This document shows positions 53,607 to 62,400 of a stretch of DNA of 64,000 nucleotides, in pieces. Every line of letters begins with the position of its first letter. Positions within the stretch are counted from its first letter, which is position 1. The DNA is from Candidatus Manganitrophus noduliformans (GTDB lineage Bacteria; Nitrospirota; Nitrospiria; SBBL01; Manganitrophaceae). Made by a program: the position numbers and the translations under genes. The stretch spans positions 434,001 through 498,000 of the forward strand of contig NZ_VTOW01000002.1 of the NCBI RefSeq assembly GCF_012184425.1, written 5' to 3'. Under the pieces are notes generated by a model, which worked only from the letters and a program-made list of their open reading frames with translations, did not search any database and was not told the DNA's origin.

Positions 53607-56600
53607 TTACGGCATCCGGTAAGTAATGCTCAGAGACGGTCTCGAAGAGGCGGTCGGATGCTCCATGCTGGCGAAGAACCGATAACGGTCGGCCCCTTTG
53701 GTTGCATCGGAGTTGAGCAGCATCCCATTGTTGCTCGAAGGACTGTTCAGCCACTCCTGAACCATCGCCGTCACATTCCAGCTCTTCTGCCCGAGCGTTT
53801 TATCAACGGCCCGGGTGTCATACGCCGCCGAAATGTCCGCCTGCGCCAGCGGAACATTGTTGAAGCAGCAGCTGTTCGCCGTCCAGCCGTTGACCCCATC
53901 GTAGGTCAAGCCGGTCGCCCGGGTCAGATCGGCATTCCTATTGAGGATCCTGTGCACACCGATGTTGTAGGCCGCATCGGCAGTCGCGTCGGCCTCCACC
54001 AGCGCCAGAGTCAATGTCGCGCTCTGAATGACCGCCCCGGCAGGAAGTCCGGAGAGATTAAACTGCATCAACGCGGCATTGGCGATTTTATTCGCCGGCC
54101 AGGTATAGGTGTTCAGCGTCTCCCAGCTGCCGTAAGCCGTGCTGTTGCCGCTGATGAATGTGTCGCCCGTCGGATTCAACACCAACGTCGTGCTTGAATT
54201 GGATGCCGGCGTGGCGGCGCTCACCGCGGCGCTCTGCGCCGAAACATTCCCCGCCGCATCAAAGGCGGCAACCGTGTAGCTGTAGGTCGTTCCCGCCGCC
54301 AAGCCGGTATTCGAGTAGCTCGGCAAAGAGACCGTGGCGATCTGGACGCCATTGCGGTAGACCCGATAGCCGGAGACCCCCACATTGTCAGTTGATGAGT
54401 TCCAGGCCAAATTGATTTGGCTGGAAGAGACGGCGGCTCCTGTGAGGCCGGTCGGCACCGACGGCGCGGACGTATCGGGCGCGGCCGCGGTGGTGAAGCT
54501 GCCGTTGTTTGAGACCGCCAAATTGCCCGCCGCATCTCGGCTGCGCACCCGGTAATGATAAAGGGTCGCGGGAAGCAGGCCAGTCAGGCTCTGAGCATGG
54601 GATGTCACCAAGGTGGAGACAACGCCGGTGGAAGTTCCATATGCCGTAGTGGTCCCATACTCCACCTGGGTATCGGCCGGTTCATTGGTGCTCCACGAGA
54701 GGACGGCGCCACTGCTGGTGACGCCGCCGACCCCGATTCCGGAGATCACCGGCGGCGTCGTATCGGCCGTCGGCGGCGGAGCCTGCGCGGTATTGGGGGT
54801 AAAGCGGAAAGCGGTGTTCGGGGCGGCGGAGAGGAGCGGCACCCCGGCGCTGCCGTCTTGGTTTTCGATGCCGGAAGTGGTCGGGACATTTAAAACGATC
54901 GCCCCATACTGAAAGAGAATCGTTCCGTCGGGACGGAGAACCACCTGGAAGGTGTGGCTCGTGCTGCAGCAGAGGTCCCTGACCTCGTTGAAAGAGATCA
55001 CGAATTCCGAATCCGAAGAAGCAATGCTGATCTGCCGCAGCCCGACGTAGAGATCCCGCCAGAAGGGAGCGATAAAGGCATTCGGCAGAACGGGGTTCTG
55101 AACCGGCTGGGGGACGTAGGCGGTGTTGGCCGACCCGAAGGTGAGCAACCCGTTTGTGGAAATATAGATCTGCTGATAACTCTGGCTGTAAAAAGGAAAA
55201 GAGAAGGGAAGAGAGAGGGAGATCGCGTTGTCGTCTCCGCTGAATGTTAGCGGGGTCGGGGCTTCCGCCCAGGCATAAGACTCCTCTGACATGCTGTAGC
55301 CGGTGATCGGGCCCGAAGGGGACGGCGCCGGAGCGGAAGCCGGAGGGGACGGCGTGTTGAAGGAAGTGTTCGGTCCGAAAGTCGTCCCCCCCGCATTGCG
55401 GGCGACAAGACGGAAATGATAGGTGGTCCCCGAAGCCAAGAGGGTCAGGTCGGCGGAGATCGTGTTCGCCGCCGAGAGGGTCACCGGGGTCGTGCCGCTG
55501 CCGTAAGCCGTGGTGGTTCCATACTCGAACCAAGCCGAAGTGGTCGCCCCGGACGGATTCACCGACCCGGAGAGGGTGGCGGAGGTGGCCGTAACACCGG
55601 AAGCCGCCGACTGTGAGACCGTCGGCATCAAAGGGAGGGTCGTGACGGAAACGGCCGCCGAGGCGGGGGAGAGGTTTCCCCCGGCGTCATAAGCCGCCAC
55701 CGCGTAGCTGTATACCGTGTTCGCCGCCAGGCCGGAGTTGAGATAGGTCCGAAGGGCGCTGCTGGCGATCTGCACCCCGTTGCGATAGATCCGATAACCG
55801 GCCACTCCCACGTTATCGGTCGAGGCGCTCCAACTCAACTGAACCTGCGAAGACGAAACCGCGGCCGCCCCGACGTTTGTCGGCACGGAAGGAGCGGTTG
55901 TATCGGGGAGAACGGCGGTGGTGAAGCTGCCGCTTCCCGAGACCGCCAAATTGCCCGCCGCATCGCGGCTGCGCACCCGGTAGTGATAAAGCGTCGCGGG
56001 AAGCAGGCCGGAAAGGCTCTGCGCGTGCGCCGTCACCAGGGTCGGAACGATCGCGGTGAAAGAACCGAAAGCGGTCGTCGTCCCATACTCGATCTGCGTG
56101 TCGGCCGGCTCATTGGTGCTCCAACTGATCAAGGCTCCGCCGGCGGTGATATTGATCGCGCCCATTCCGGAGATCACCGGCGCGGCGGTGTCCGCCGGCG
56201 CCAATGTCCTTACGCTCGCCGCGGCGCTCTGCGCCGAGAGGTTCCCCGCGGCGTCATAAGCCGCCACGCGATAACTGTAGACGGTATCGGGGGTCAGATT
56301 CCCGTCCGAGTAGGTCAGCGTGGTCCGCGTGGCGACTTGCACCCCGTTGCGATAGATCCGATAGCCGGCCACCCCGACGTTATCCGTGGAAGCGCTCCAC
56401 GTCAAATTGATCTGAGTGGTCGACAGCGCCGCCCCGCTAACATTTCCGGGAACGGTCGGCGTCGTGGTATCCGATAGCGTTGTAAAAATCTGATCGGCCG
56501 AGGTCGCCAGATTGCCCGCCGCGTCCCGGCTGAGGACCCGGTAGTGATAGAGCGTGCCGGGGAGTAGATTCGAAAGGGTCTGACTGTGCACGGTCACCAA

Positions 56601-57077
56601 GCTCGACACCAACGGCGTGGTCAGCCCGTAGGCGGTTGTTGTGCCATACTCGATTCGCGTATCCGCCGGCTCATCGGTGCCCCAGGTAATGAGCGCCGAA
56701 TTCAGGGTGCGATTGCTGTTGGTAACACTCGAGATCAGCGGCGCAATCACATCGTTTAGCGGAGGGATGGTTTTGCGGGCTTCATTCGAGAAGCCGCTTT
56801 CCTTGCCGTTCGTATCATAGGCGGTGACCGCGAAATAGTAGGTCAGCCCCTCGGTCAGGTTCGGCACCGTCCAGGAAGTCACCCGTCCCACATTGATCGG
56901 AGGACTGTAGACCCCCGGCAGCAGACCGACGTAGACCCGGTAGCCTGCCAGGTTTCCTTCGCTGTTCGGATCCCAGGTCAGGACCGCCTCCCCGGCGAGG
57001 GCAAGCGCATGATGATCGAGGATGAGAAGAAAAACAAGGGCGAGAAGAAGCCTGCACCTTCTCAAGTAATCTGCCAC
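53607..57077 (-). CDS. Large secreted fibronectin type III / DNRLRE (CBM96) protein
   Basis: The 1156-residue precursor has a Sec signal (LLLALVFLLILDHHALALA|GE). A chain of about eight fibronectin III domains follows, alternating two types (DTRIEYGTTTAYG and STDNVGVAGYRIYRNGVQVA). They are interrupted at ~590-790 by a different beta-sandwich (FSFPFYSQSYQQIYISTNGL, FNEVRDLCCSTSHTFQV). A C-terminal DNRLRE/CBM96 domain (~965-1156) has PTGDTFISGN, LMQFNLSGLPAGAVIQSATL and YRFFASMEHPTA. It is probably an adhesive or polysaccharide-binding surface protein. GTG 57077 follows GGAGG by six bases. Two tandem riboswitches lie upstream. Confidence 0.92.
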   Translation of the reverse strand: MADYLRRCRLLLALVFLLILDHHALALAGEAVLTWDPNSEGNLAGYRVYVGLLPGVYSPPINVGRVTSWTVPNLTEGLTYYFAVTAYDTNGKESGFSNEARKTIPPLNDVIAPLISSVTNSNRTLNSALITWGTDEPADTRIEYGTTTAYGLTTPLVSSLVTVHSQTLSNLLPGTLYHYRVLSRDAAGNLATSADQIFTTLSDTTTPTVPGNVSGAALSTTQINLTWSASTDNVGVAGYRIYRNGVQVATRTTLTYSDGNLTPDTVYSYRVAAYDAAGNLSAQSAAASVRTLAPADTAAPVISGMGAINITAGGALISWSTNEPADTQIEYGTTTAFGSFTAIVPTLVTAHAQSLSGLLPATLYHYRVRSRDAAGNLAVSGSGSFTTAVLPDTTAPSVPTNVGAAAVSSSQVQLSWSASTDNVGVAGYRIYRNGVQIASSALRTYLNSGLAANTVYSYAVAAYDAGGNLSPASAAVSVTTLPLMPTVSQSAASGVTATSATLSGSVNPSGATTSAWFEYGTTTAYGSGTTPVTLSAANTISADLTLLASGTTYHFRLVARNAGGTTFGPNTSFNTPSPPASAPAPSPSGPITGYSMSEESYAWAEAPTPLTFSGDDNAISLSLPFSFPFYSQSYQQIYISTNGLLTFGSANTAYVPQPVQNPVLPNAFIAPFWRDLYVGLRQISIASSDSEFVISFNEVRDLCCSTSHTFQVVLRPDGTILFQYGAIVLNVPTTSGIENQDGSAGVPLLSAAPNTAFRFTPNTAQAPPPTADTTPPVISGIGVGGVTSSGAVLSWSTNEPADTQVEYGTTTAYGTSTGVVSTLVTSHAQSLTGLLPATLYHYRVRSRDAAGNLAVSNNGSFTTAAAPDTSAPSVPTGLTGAAVSSSQINLAWNSSTDNVGVSGYRVYRNGVQIATVSLPSYSNTGLAAGTTYSYTVAAFDAAGNVSAQSAAVSAATPASNSSTTLVLNPTGDTFISGNSTAYGSWETLNTYTWPANKIANAALMQFNLSGLPAGAVIQSATLTLALVEADATADAAYNIGVHRILNRNADLTRATGLTYDGVNGWTANSCCFNNVPLAQADISAAYDTRAVDKTLGQKSWNVTAMVQEWLNSPSSNNGMLLNSDATKGADRYRFFASMEHPTASSRPSLSITYRMP

Positions 57078-57096
57078 GGCGAACCTCCAAGCGCGA

Positions 57097-57120
57097 AAAA
57101 GGAAAAGAGCTATTTCCTTT
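57097..57120 (-). terminator. Weak terminator-like hairpin after the gene-proximal riboswitch
   Basis: The 3' strand of the aptamer (AAAGG) continues as AAAGGAAA, which can pair with TTTCCTTT eight bases later and is followed by only a couple of U residues. It is a much weaker terminator than those of the other three riboswitches. Confidence 0.4.
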
Positions 57121-57203
57121 GGCGGCTCGGCGGGCGTGGCCGGATGGCGGTAGCCCCGTTACTCTGCGTCCCCACCTTTCGATGGGTTTGCTCTGAGCAA
57201 AGG
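57116..57203 (-). promoter_or_regulatory. GEMM-I riboswitch, gene-proximal copy (predicted cGAMP type, partly degenerate)
   Basis: The minus strand reads P1 CCTTTG, then CAGAGCAAACC, a GAAA-capped hairpin, GGGGACGCAGAG and a second hairpin ending CCGCCGAGCCGCC, then P1 CAAAGG. This is the c-di-GMP-I/GEMM fold. The base equivalent to G20 of Vc2 is A. The receptor segment reads GCTACC rather than GCTAA as in the other copies, so it may be impaired. Confidence 0.8.
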
Positions 57204-57268
57204 TCAAATGCGAGTATGTATGGTGAGTGTTGATTCAGTCCGTGATAGGGGCGACCCAAACGCGCCCC

Positions 57269-57295
57269 AAAAAAAGCCGCCATTCCTTTGGCGGC
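57269..57295 (-). terminator. Riboswitch-controlled intrinsic terminator
   Basis: On the minus strand GCCGCCA pairs with TGGCGGC across AAGGAA and is followed by seven U residues. The 5' arm is the 3' end of the aptamer, so aptamer folding and terminator folding are mutually exclusive. Confidence 0.85.
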
Positions 57296-57372
57296 TCGGC
57301 GGGCATGGCTTTACAGCTTTAGCCCCGTTGCTCTGCGTCCCCATCTTTCGACGGGTTTGCTCTGAGCAAAGG
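57285..57372 (-). promoter_or_regulatory. GEMM-I riboswitch, promoter-proximal copy (predicted cGAMP type)
   Basis: All GEMM elements are intact on the minus strand: CAGAGCAAACC, GAAA tetraloop hairpin, GACGCAGAGC, CGGGGCTAAAGC receptor, GCCATGCCCGCCGAGCCGCC, and P1 CCTTTG/CAAAGG. A occupies the G20-equivalent position. It lies ~65 bases after the predicted transcription start. Confidence 0.88.
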
Positions 57373-57443
57373 ATCGATAGATGTCCTGGATGAACGGCTT
57401 TCGAAGCGTATACAGCTTTCATGGTATACGTCGATAAGAGGTT

Positions 57444-57472
57444 ATATAACACATTTAAAATTTAAGAGTCAA
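57444..57472 (-). promoter_or_regulatory. Sigma-70-type promoter of the riboswitch-controlled FN3 gene
   Basis: On the minus strand TTGACT (57472-57467) and TTATAT (57449-57444) are separated by 17 bases. The first riboswitch begins about 70 bases downstream. It resembles the promoter found at 63639-63667 for the paralogue. Confidence 0.65.
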
Positions 57473-57693
57473 CGAGTTTTCCACACGTGACAAAAAATTA
57501 TTTCGGCATGAGACATCCCTCCGAAAGACATACCGTCATCCACTTTTGAAAGACACGCCACCTCTGCAGATCCGGTTTGAATCAATGCTCCGGCGCGGCC
57601 CCATCGTTGCCTTCATGAACGCCGTTGTTCTAAAATGAGTTGATCAAGCCTCGATCTCAAGAATTTCTTCACGAGGAGAAAGGAAGGAGGGTC

Positions 57694-58446
57694 ATGGAAG
57701 CACAAGCGGTTCGCGTCGGATGTTCCGGCTGGCAATATCGTCATTGGAAAGGGAACTTCTATTCCGCTTCCCTCCCTCAGAAAAAATGGCTCGACTACTA
57801 TGCCGCGCAATTCGACACCGTCGAGATCAACAACAGCTTCTACCGGCTTCCGAGCGAAAAAACGTTTTCCGAATGGCGCGATCGGGTCCCCGATCATTTT
57901 CTCTATGCGGTGAAAGCGAGCCGGTATCTCACCCACATCAAGAGGCTGAAAGATCCCGCCGACCCGCTCCACCTCTTCTGGAGCCGGGCCCGGCTTCTTG
58001 GACCGAAGCTCGGCCCCGTCCTTTATCAACTCCCTCCTCGTTTAAAGCGGAACGAGCGGCGGCTCTTCGACTTTTTGGAGGCCCTCCCGGACCACCCGCT
58101 GCAAGTGGTTGAATTTCGAGATCCAACCTGGTATACCGATGAGATCTTCCACGCGATGGAGGCGAGAGGGGTGGCGATGTGCCTCCACGATCATCACGAA
58201 TCGGCCACGCCGCGGGAGACGATCGGGCCGTTTGTCTATACCCGATTTCACGGCGGCGACGGTCATTATCAAGGGGCCTACTCCGATCGGACGCTCAGAG
58301 ACTGGGCGGCCTGGCTTGCAAACGAAGCCCGGTCTGGAAAAGCGATTTATGCCTATTTCAACAACGACACCGGCGGGCACGCGCCGCGGGACGCGCGAAT
58401 GCTTCGAGAACACCTAACATCACTTCTTCAAAAGGAGGCGGCCTGA
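57694..58446 (+). CDS. DUF72 (YecE-type) TIM-barrel protein
   Basis: The 250-residue protein matches DUF72: VRVGCSGWQYRHWKGNFY at the N-terminus, FDTVEINNSFYRLPSEKTF, FLYAVKASRYLTHIKRL, QLPPRLKRN, VVEFRDPTWYTDE and YAYFNNDTGGHAPRDARML near the end. The fold resembles a TIM barrel; biochemical function is not established. ATG 57694 follows GGAGGG. It abuts the next gene with no gap (TGA-ATG), so the two are an operon. Confidence 0.9.
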   Translation: MEAQAVRVGCSGWQYRHWKGNFYSASLPQKKWLDYYAAQFDTVEINNSFYRLPSEKTFSEWRDRVPDHFLYAVKASRYLTHIKRLKDPADPLHLFWSRARLLGPKLGPVLYQLPPRLKRNERRLFDFLEALPDHPLQVVEFRDPTWYTDEIFHAMEARGVAMCLHDHHESATPRETIGPFVYTRFHGGDGHYQGAYSDRTLRDWAAWLANEARSGKAIYAYFNNDTGGHAPRDARMLREHLTSLLQKEAA

Positions 58447-59379
58447 ATGAATCGGATCGTTTCATTGATCGCCAGCAGCACCGAAATCGTCTGCGCGCTG
58501 GGTTTGGAGGATCGACTGGTCGGCCGGTCCCATGAATGCGACTATCCCCTCTCGGTTTCCCGTCTGCCGGTCTGCACGGCGCCGAAATTCGCCACCGAGG
58601 GGACCAGCGGCGAGATCGACCGGCGGGTCAAAGGGCTTTTGCAGCAGGCGTTGAGCATCTACCGGGTGGACGCCGATCTTCTCAAACAGCTTCGCCCCAC
58701 CCACATCATCACGCAGACCCAATGCGAGGTCTGCGCGGTCAGCCTCAAGGAGGTGGAAGCGGCGCTTCGGGATTGGATCACCCCCGGCGCCGCGGCGGAG
58801 GCGTCCCCGATCCTCATTCCCCTCGCCCCGAATGCGCTCTCTGATATTTGGGCCGACATTCGGCGGGTCGCCGACGCGATGGGGGTTTCCGAGCGGGGCC
58901 GCGCCCTCGTGCAACAGTTGCAGGAGCGGATGGCGGCCATCGCGAAGAAAAACGAACGGCCGGCGGTGAGGCCGCGCGCCGCGGCGATCGAATGGATCGA
59001 TCCGCTGATGGCCGGGGGAAATTGGATGCCGGAGTTGATCGGGATGGCGGGGGGGGTGAATCTCTTCGGAGAGGCCGGGAAGCACTCCCCCTGGATGACC
59101 TGGGAAGCGCTCATTCAGGCCGATCCCGATGTCATTCTGATCTTGCCGTGCGGATTCGACATTCCGCGGACCCGGAAGGAGCTTCCCGCGTTGACCGCGC
59201 ATCCGGCTTGGCCGGCGCTGAAAGCCGTTCGCGAGAAACAGGTCTATCTGCTCGACGGGAACCAGTACTTCAACCGCCCCGGTCCCCGCCTTGCCGAATC
59301 GCTTGAGATCTTGGCGGAGATCTTCCATCCCGACCGGTTTCGGTTCGGCCATGAAGGGACCGGGTGGATCAGAATCTAG
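58447..59379 (+). CDS. Cobalamin-binding/BtuF-like periplasmic-binding-fold protein lacking a signal peptide
   Basis: The 310-residue protein has the class III substrate-binding fold of BtuF/FhuD-type proteins: RIVSLIASSTEIVCALGLED at the start, LVGRSHECDYP, LLKQLRPTHIITQTQCEVCA, MAGGNWMPELIGMAGGVNLF, WEALIQADPDVILILPCGF and VYLLDGNQYFNRPGPRL. Members bind vitamin B12 or iron chelates for ABC import, but no signal peptide or ABC transporter genes are present, so a cytosolic B12-related role is possible. GGAGG precedes ATG 58447. Confidence 0.88.
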   Translation: MNRIVSLIASSTEIVCALGLEDRLVGRSHECDYPLSVSRLPVCTAPKFATEGTSGEIDRRVKGLLQQALSIYRVDADLLKQLRPTHIITQTQCEVCAVSLKEVEAALRDWITPGAAAEASPILIPLAPNALSDIWADIRRVADAMGVSERGRALVQQLQERMAAIAKKNERPAVRPRAAAIEWIDPLMAGGNWMPELIGMAGGVNLFGEAGKHSPWMTWEALIQADPDVILILPCGFDIPRTRKELPALTAHPAWPALKAVREKQVYLLDGNQYFNRPGPRLAESLEILAEIFHPDRFRFGHEGTGWIRI

Positions 59380-59471
59380 TTGCTCGATCCCGTCTACCCG
59401 GTCCCCCTTGCCGCGCGTTTCTTCCAGAGGATCTGGCCCTCCCCTGAACAGCGGCGGCAACCTTCTCACTT

Positions 59472-62400
59472 CTATGGAAGGGTGTAGGTGACGCTCAGGT
59501 ACGGCCGAAGAGTGGCGGTCGGGTGCTCCATGCTGGCGAAGAAGCGGTAGCGATCGGCCCCTTTGCTGGCATCGGAGTTCACCAGCAGCCCGAAGTTGCT
59601 CGAAGGACTGCTCATCCACTCCCGCACCATCGCGGTGATGTCCCACACCTTGTTCCCCAGCGTCTTGTTGATCAACTCCGTGTCATAGGCCGCCGAGATG
59701 TCCGCCTGCGCCAACGGATAATTATTGCGGCAGCAGCTATTCGCCGTCCACGCGTTGGTCCCGTCATACGTCATACCGGTGGCCAGGGTCAGATCGGGAT
59801 TCCGATTGATCAGCTTGTGCACGGCAACACTGTAGGTGGCATCTGCGGTCGCATCACTCTCCACCAGAGAGAGATTCAGCGTCGCGCTCTGAATCACCGC
59901 TCCGGCGGGAATGCCGCTCAAGGCGAATTTCATCAACACCGCATTGGCCGTCTGGTTTGCAGGAAAGGTGTAGGTGTTCAGCGTCGTCGACCCACTATAC
60001 ACCGTACTGTTGAGGTTTAGGAACGTATCGGCAACCGGATTCAGCCTCACCTGTGTACTCGGATTGAGCAGCAGCGTGGTTGCACTGATCGCAGGAGACT
60101 GCGCCGAGACGTTCCCCGCCGCATCATAAGCAGCCACCCGGTAGCTGTATAATGTCGCCGCCAACAGACCGGTATCCGAGTAGCCGGGGGTCGCAGTCGT
60201 TCCGACCTGAACCCCGTTTCGATACACCCGGTAACCGGCCACCCCGACATTATCCGTCGAAGCGCTCCAGGTCAGATTGATCTGGACCGCCGAGAGAATG
60301 TTCGCTAGCAGTCCCTGCGGAACGGAAGGGGCCGTGGTATCCGGCAGCGGAGCGGTCGTGAAAGTCCCATTCCCGGAGGCCGCCAAATTGCCGGCAGCAT
60401 CTTTACTCTTTACCCGATATTGATAGGTGGTGGCGGGATTCAGTCCGGTCAGGATCTGGGAGTGCGCCGTGAGCAGGGTGGAGACGATGGCGGTGGAGGC
60501 GCCATAGGCCGTGGTCGTTCCATACTCCACCTGGGTGTCGGATGCTTCGTTGGTGGTCCAGGTGATCGTCGCGCCGTTGCTGGTGATGCCGCCAGCGGCC
60601 ATGCCGGAGATCACCGGCGCGGTGGTGTCGGCCGCCGCATAGGTGATGCTCAGATAGGGCCGCAGGGTCGCGGTCGGATGCTCCATGCTGGCGAAGAAGC
60701 GGTAGCGATCGGCCCCTTTGCTGGCATCGGAGTTCACCAGCAGCCCGAAGTTGCTCGAAGGACTGCTCATCCACTCCCGCACCATCGCGGTGATGTCCCA
60801 CACCTTGTTCCCCAGCGTCTTGTTGATCAACTCCGTGTCATAGGCCGCCGAGATGTCCGCCTGCGCCAACGGATAATTATTGCGGCAGCAGCTATTCGCC
60901 GTCCACGCGTTGGTCCCGTCATACGTCATACCGGTGGCCAGGGTCAGATCGGGATTCCGATTGATCAGCTTGTGCACGGCAACACTGTAGGTGGCATCTG
61001 CGGTCGCATCACTCTCCACCAGAGAGAGATTCAGCGTCGCGCTCTGAATCACCACCCCGGCCGGAAGACTGCTTAATGCAAATTTCATCAACACCGCATT
61101 GGCTGTCTGGTTTGCAGGAAAGGTGTAGGTGTTTAACGTCGTCGACGTATTGTACACCGACGTGTTGATATTGATGAACGTGTCGGCCGCCGGACTCAAT
61201 CTCACCGTCGTCGGTGTGGATGTGGGCGGAGGATTGGACACCAGCGTCGTTGCGTTGATCGCGGCAGACTGCGCCGAGACATTCCCCGCCGCATCGTAGG
61301 CGGCCACCCGGTAGCTGTATAGCGTCGCCGCAAACAGACCGGTATCTGAATAGGTCCGGCTGGTGGTCGTTCCGACCTGGACCCCGTTTCGATACACCCG
61401 ATAGCCGGCCACCCCGACATTGTCGGTCGAGGCATTCCAGGTCAGATTGATCTGGACCGCTGAAAGCACAGAAGCCAACAGATTCCCGGGGATGGAGGGC
61501 GCCGTTGTATCGGGCAGGGCAACGGTCGTAAAAGTCCCATTTCCGGAGGTCGCCAAGTTACCGGCAGCATCTTTACTCTTTACCCGATATTGATAAGTGG
61601 TGGCGGGATTCAGTCCGGTCAGGATCTGGGAATGCGCCGTGAGCAGGGTGGAGACGATGGCGGTGGAGGCGCCATAGGCCGTGGTCGTTCCATACTCCAC
61701 CTGGGTGTCGGCCGGCTCATTGGTGGTCCAACTGATCAGGGCCCCGTTGGCAGTGATACTCCCCGCCACGATTCCCGAAATCACCGGCGCGGTTGTGTCC
61801 GGTGGCGGCAGCGTCCTTGTACTCACCGCGGCGCTCTGGGCCGACAGGTTCCCCGCCTCATCGTACGCTGCGACGGTGTAGCTGTAGGCCGTGTCGGCCG
61901 CTAAACCGGCATTCGAGTAATTCCGCAAGGTCGTCGTCCCCACCTGGGTGCCGTTGCGATAGATTCGATAACCGGTTACACCGACGTTATCGGTGGACGC
62001 ATTCCAAGAAAGGTTGATCTGACTGGAGGAAGCGGCCGTCGCCGTCAGGCCCGTCGGCGCCGTCGGCGCCGACGTATCCGCAGTGGATGCTGAATAAGTG
62101 ATGCTCAAATACGGCCGAAGAGTGGCGGTCGGGTGCTCCATGCTGGCGAAGAAGCGGTAGCGATCGGCCCCTTTGCTGGCATCGGAGTTCACCAGCAGCC
62201 CGAAGTTGCTCGAAGGACTGCTCATCCACTCCCGCACCATCGCGGTGATGTCCCACACCTTGTTCCCCAGCGTCTTGTTGATCAACTCCGTGTCATAGGC
62301 CGCCGAGATGTCCGCCTGCGCCAACGGATAATTATTGCGGCAGCAGCTATTCGCCGTCCACGCGTTGGTCCCGTCATACGTCATACCGGTGGCCAGGGTC

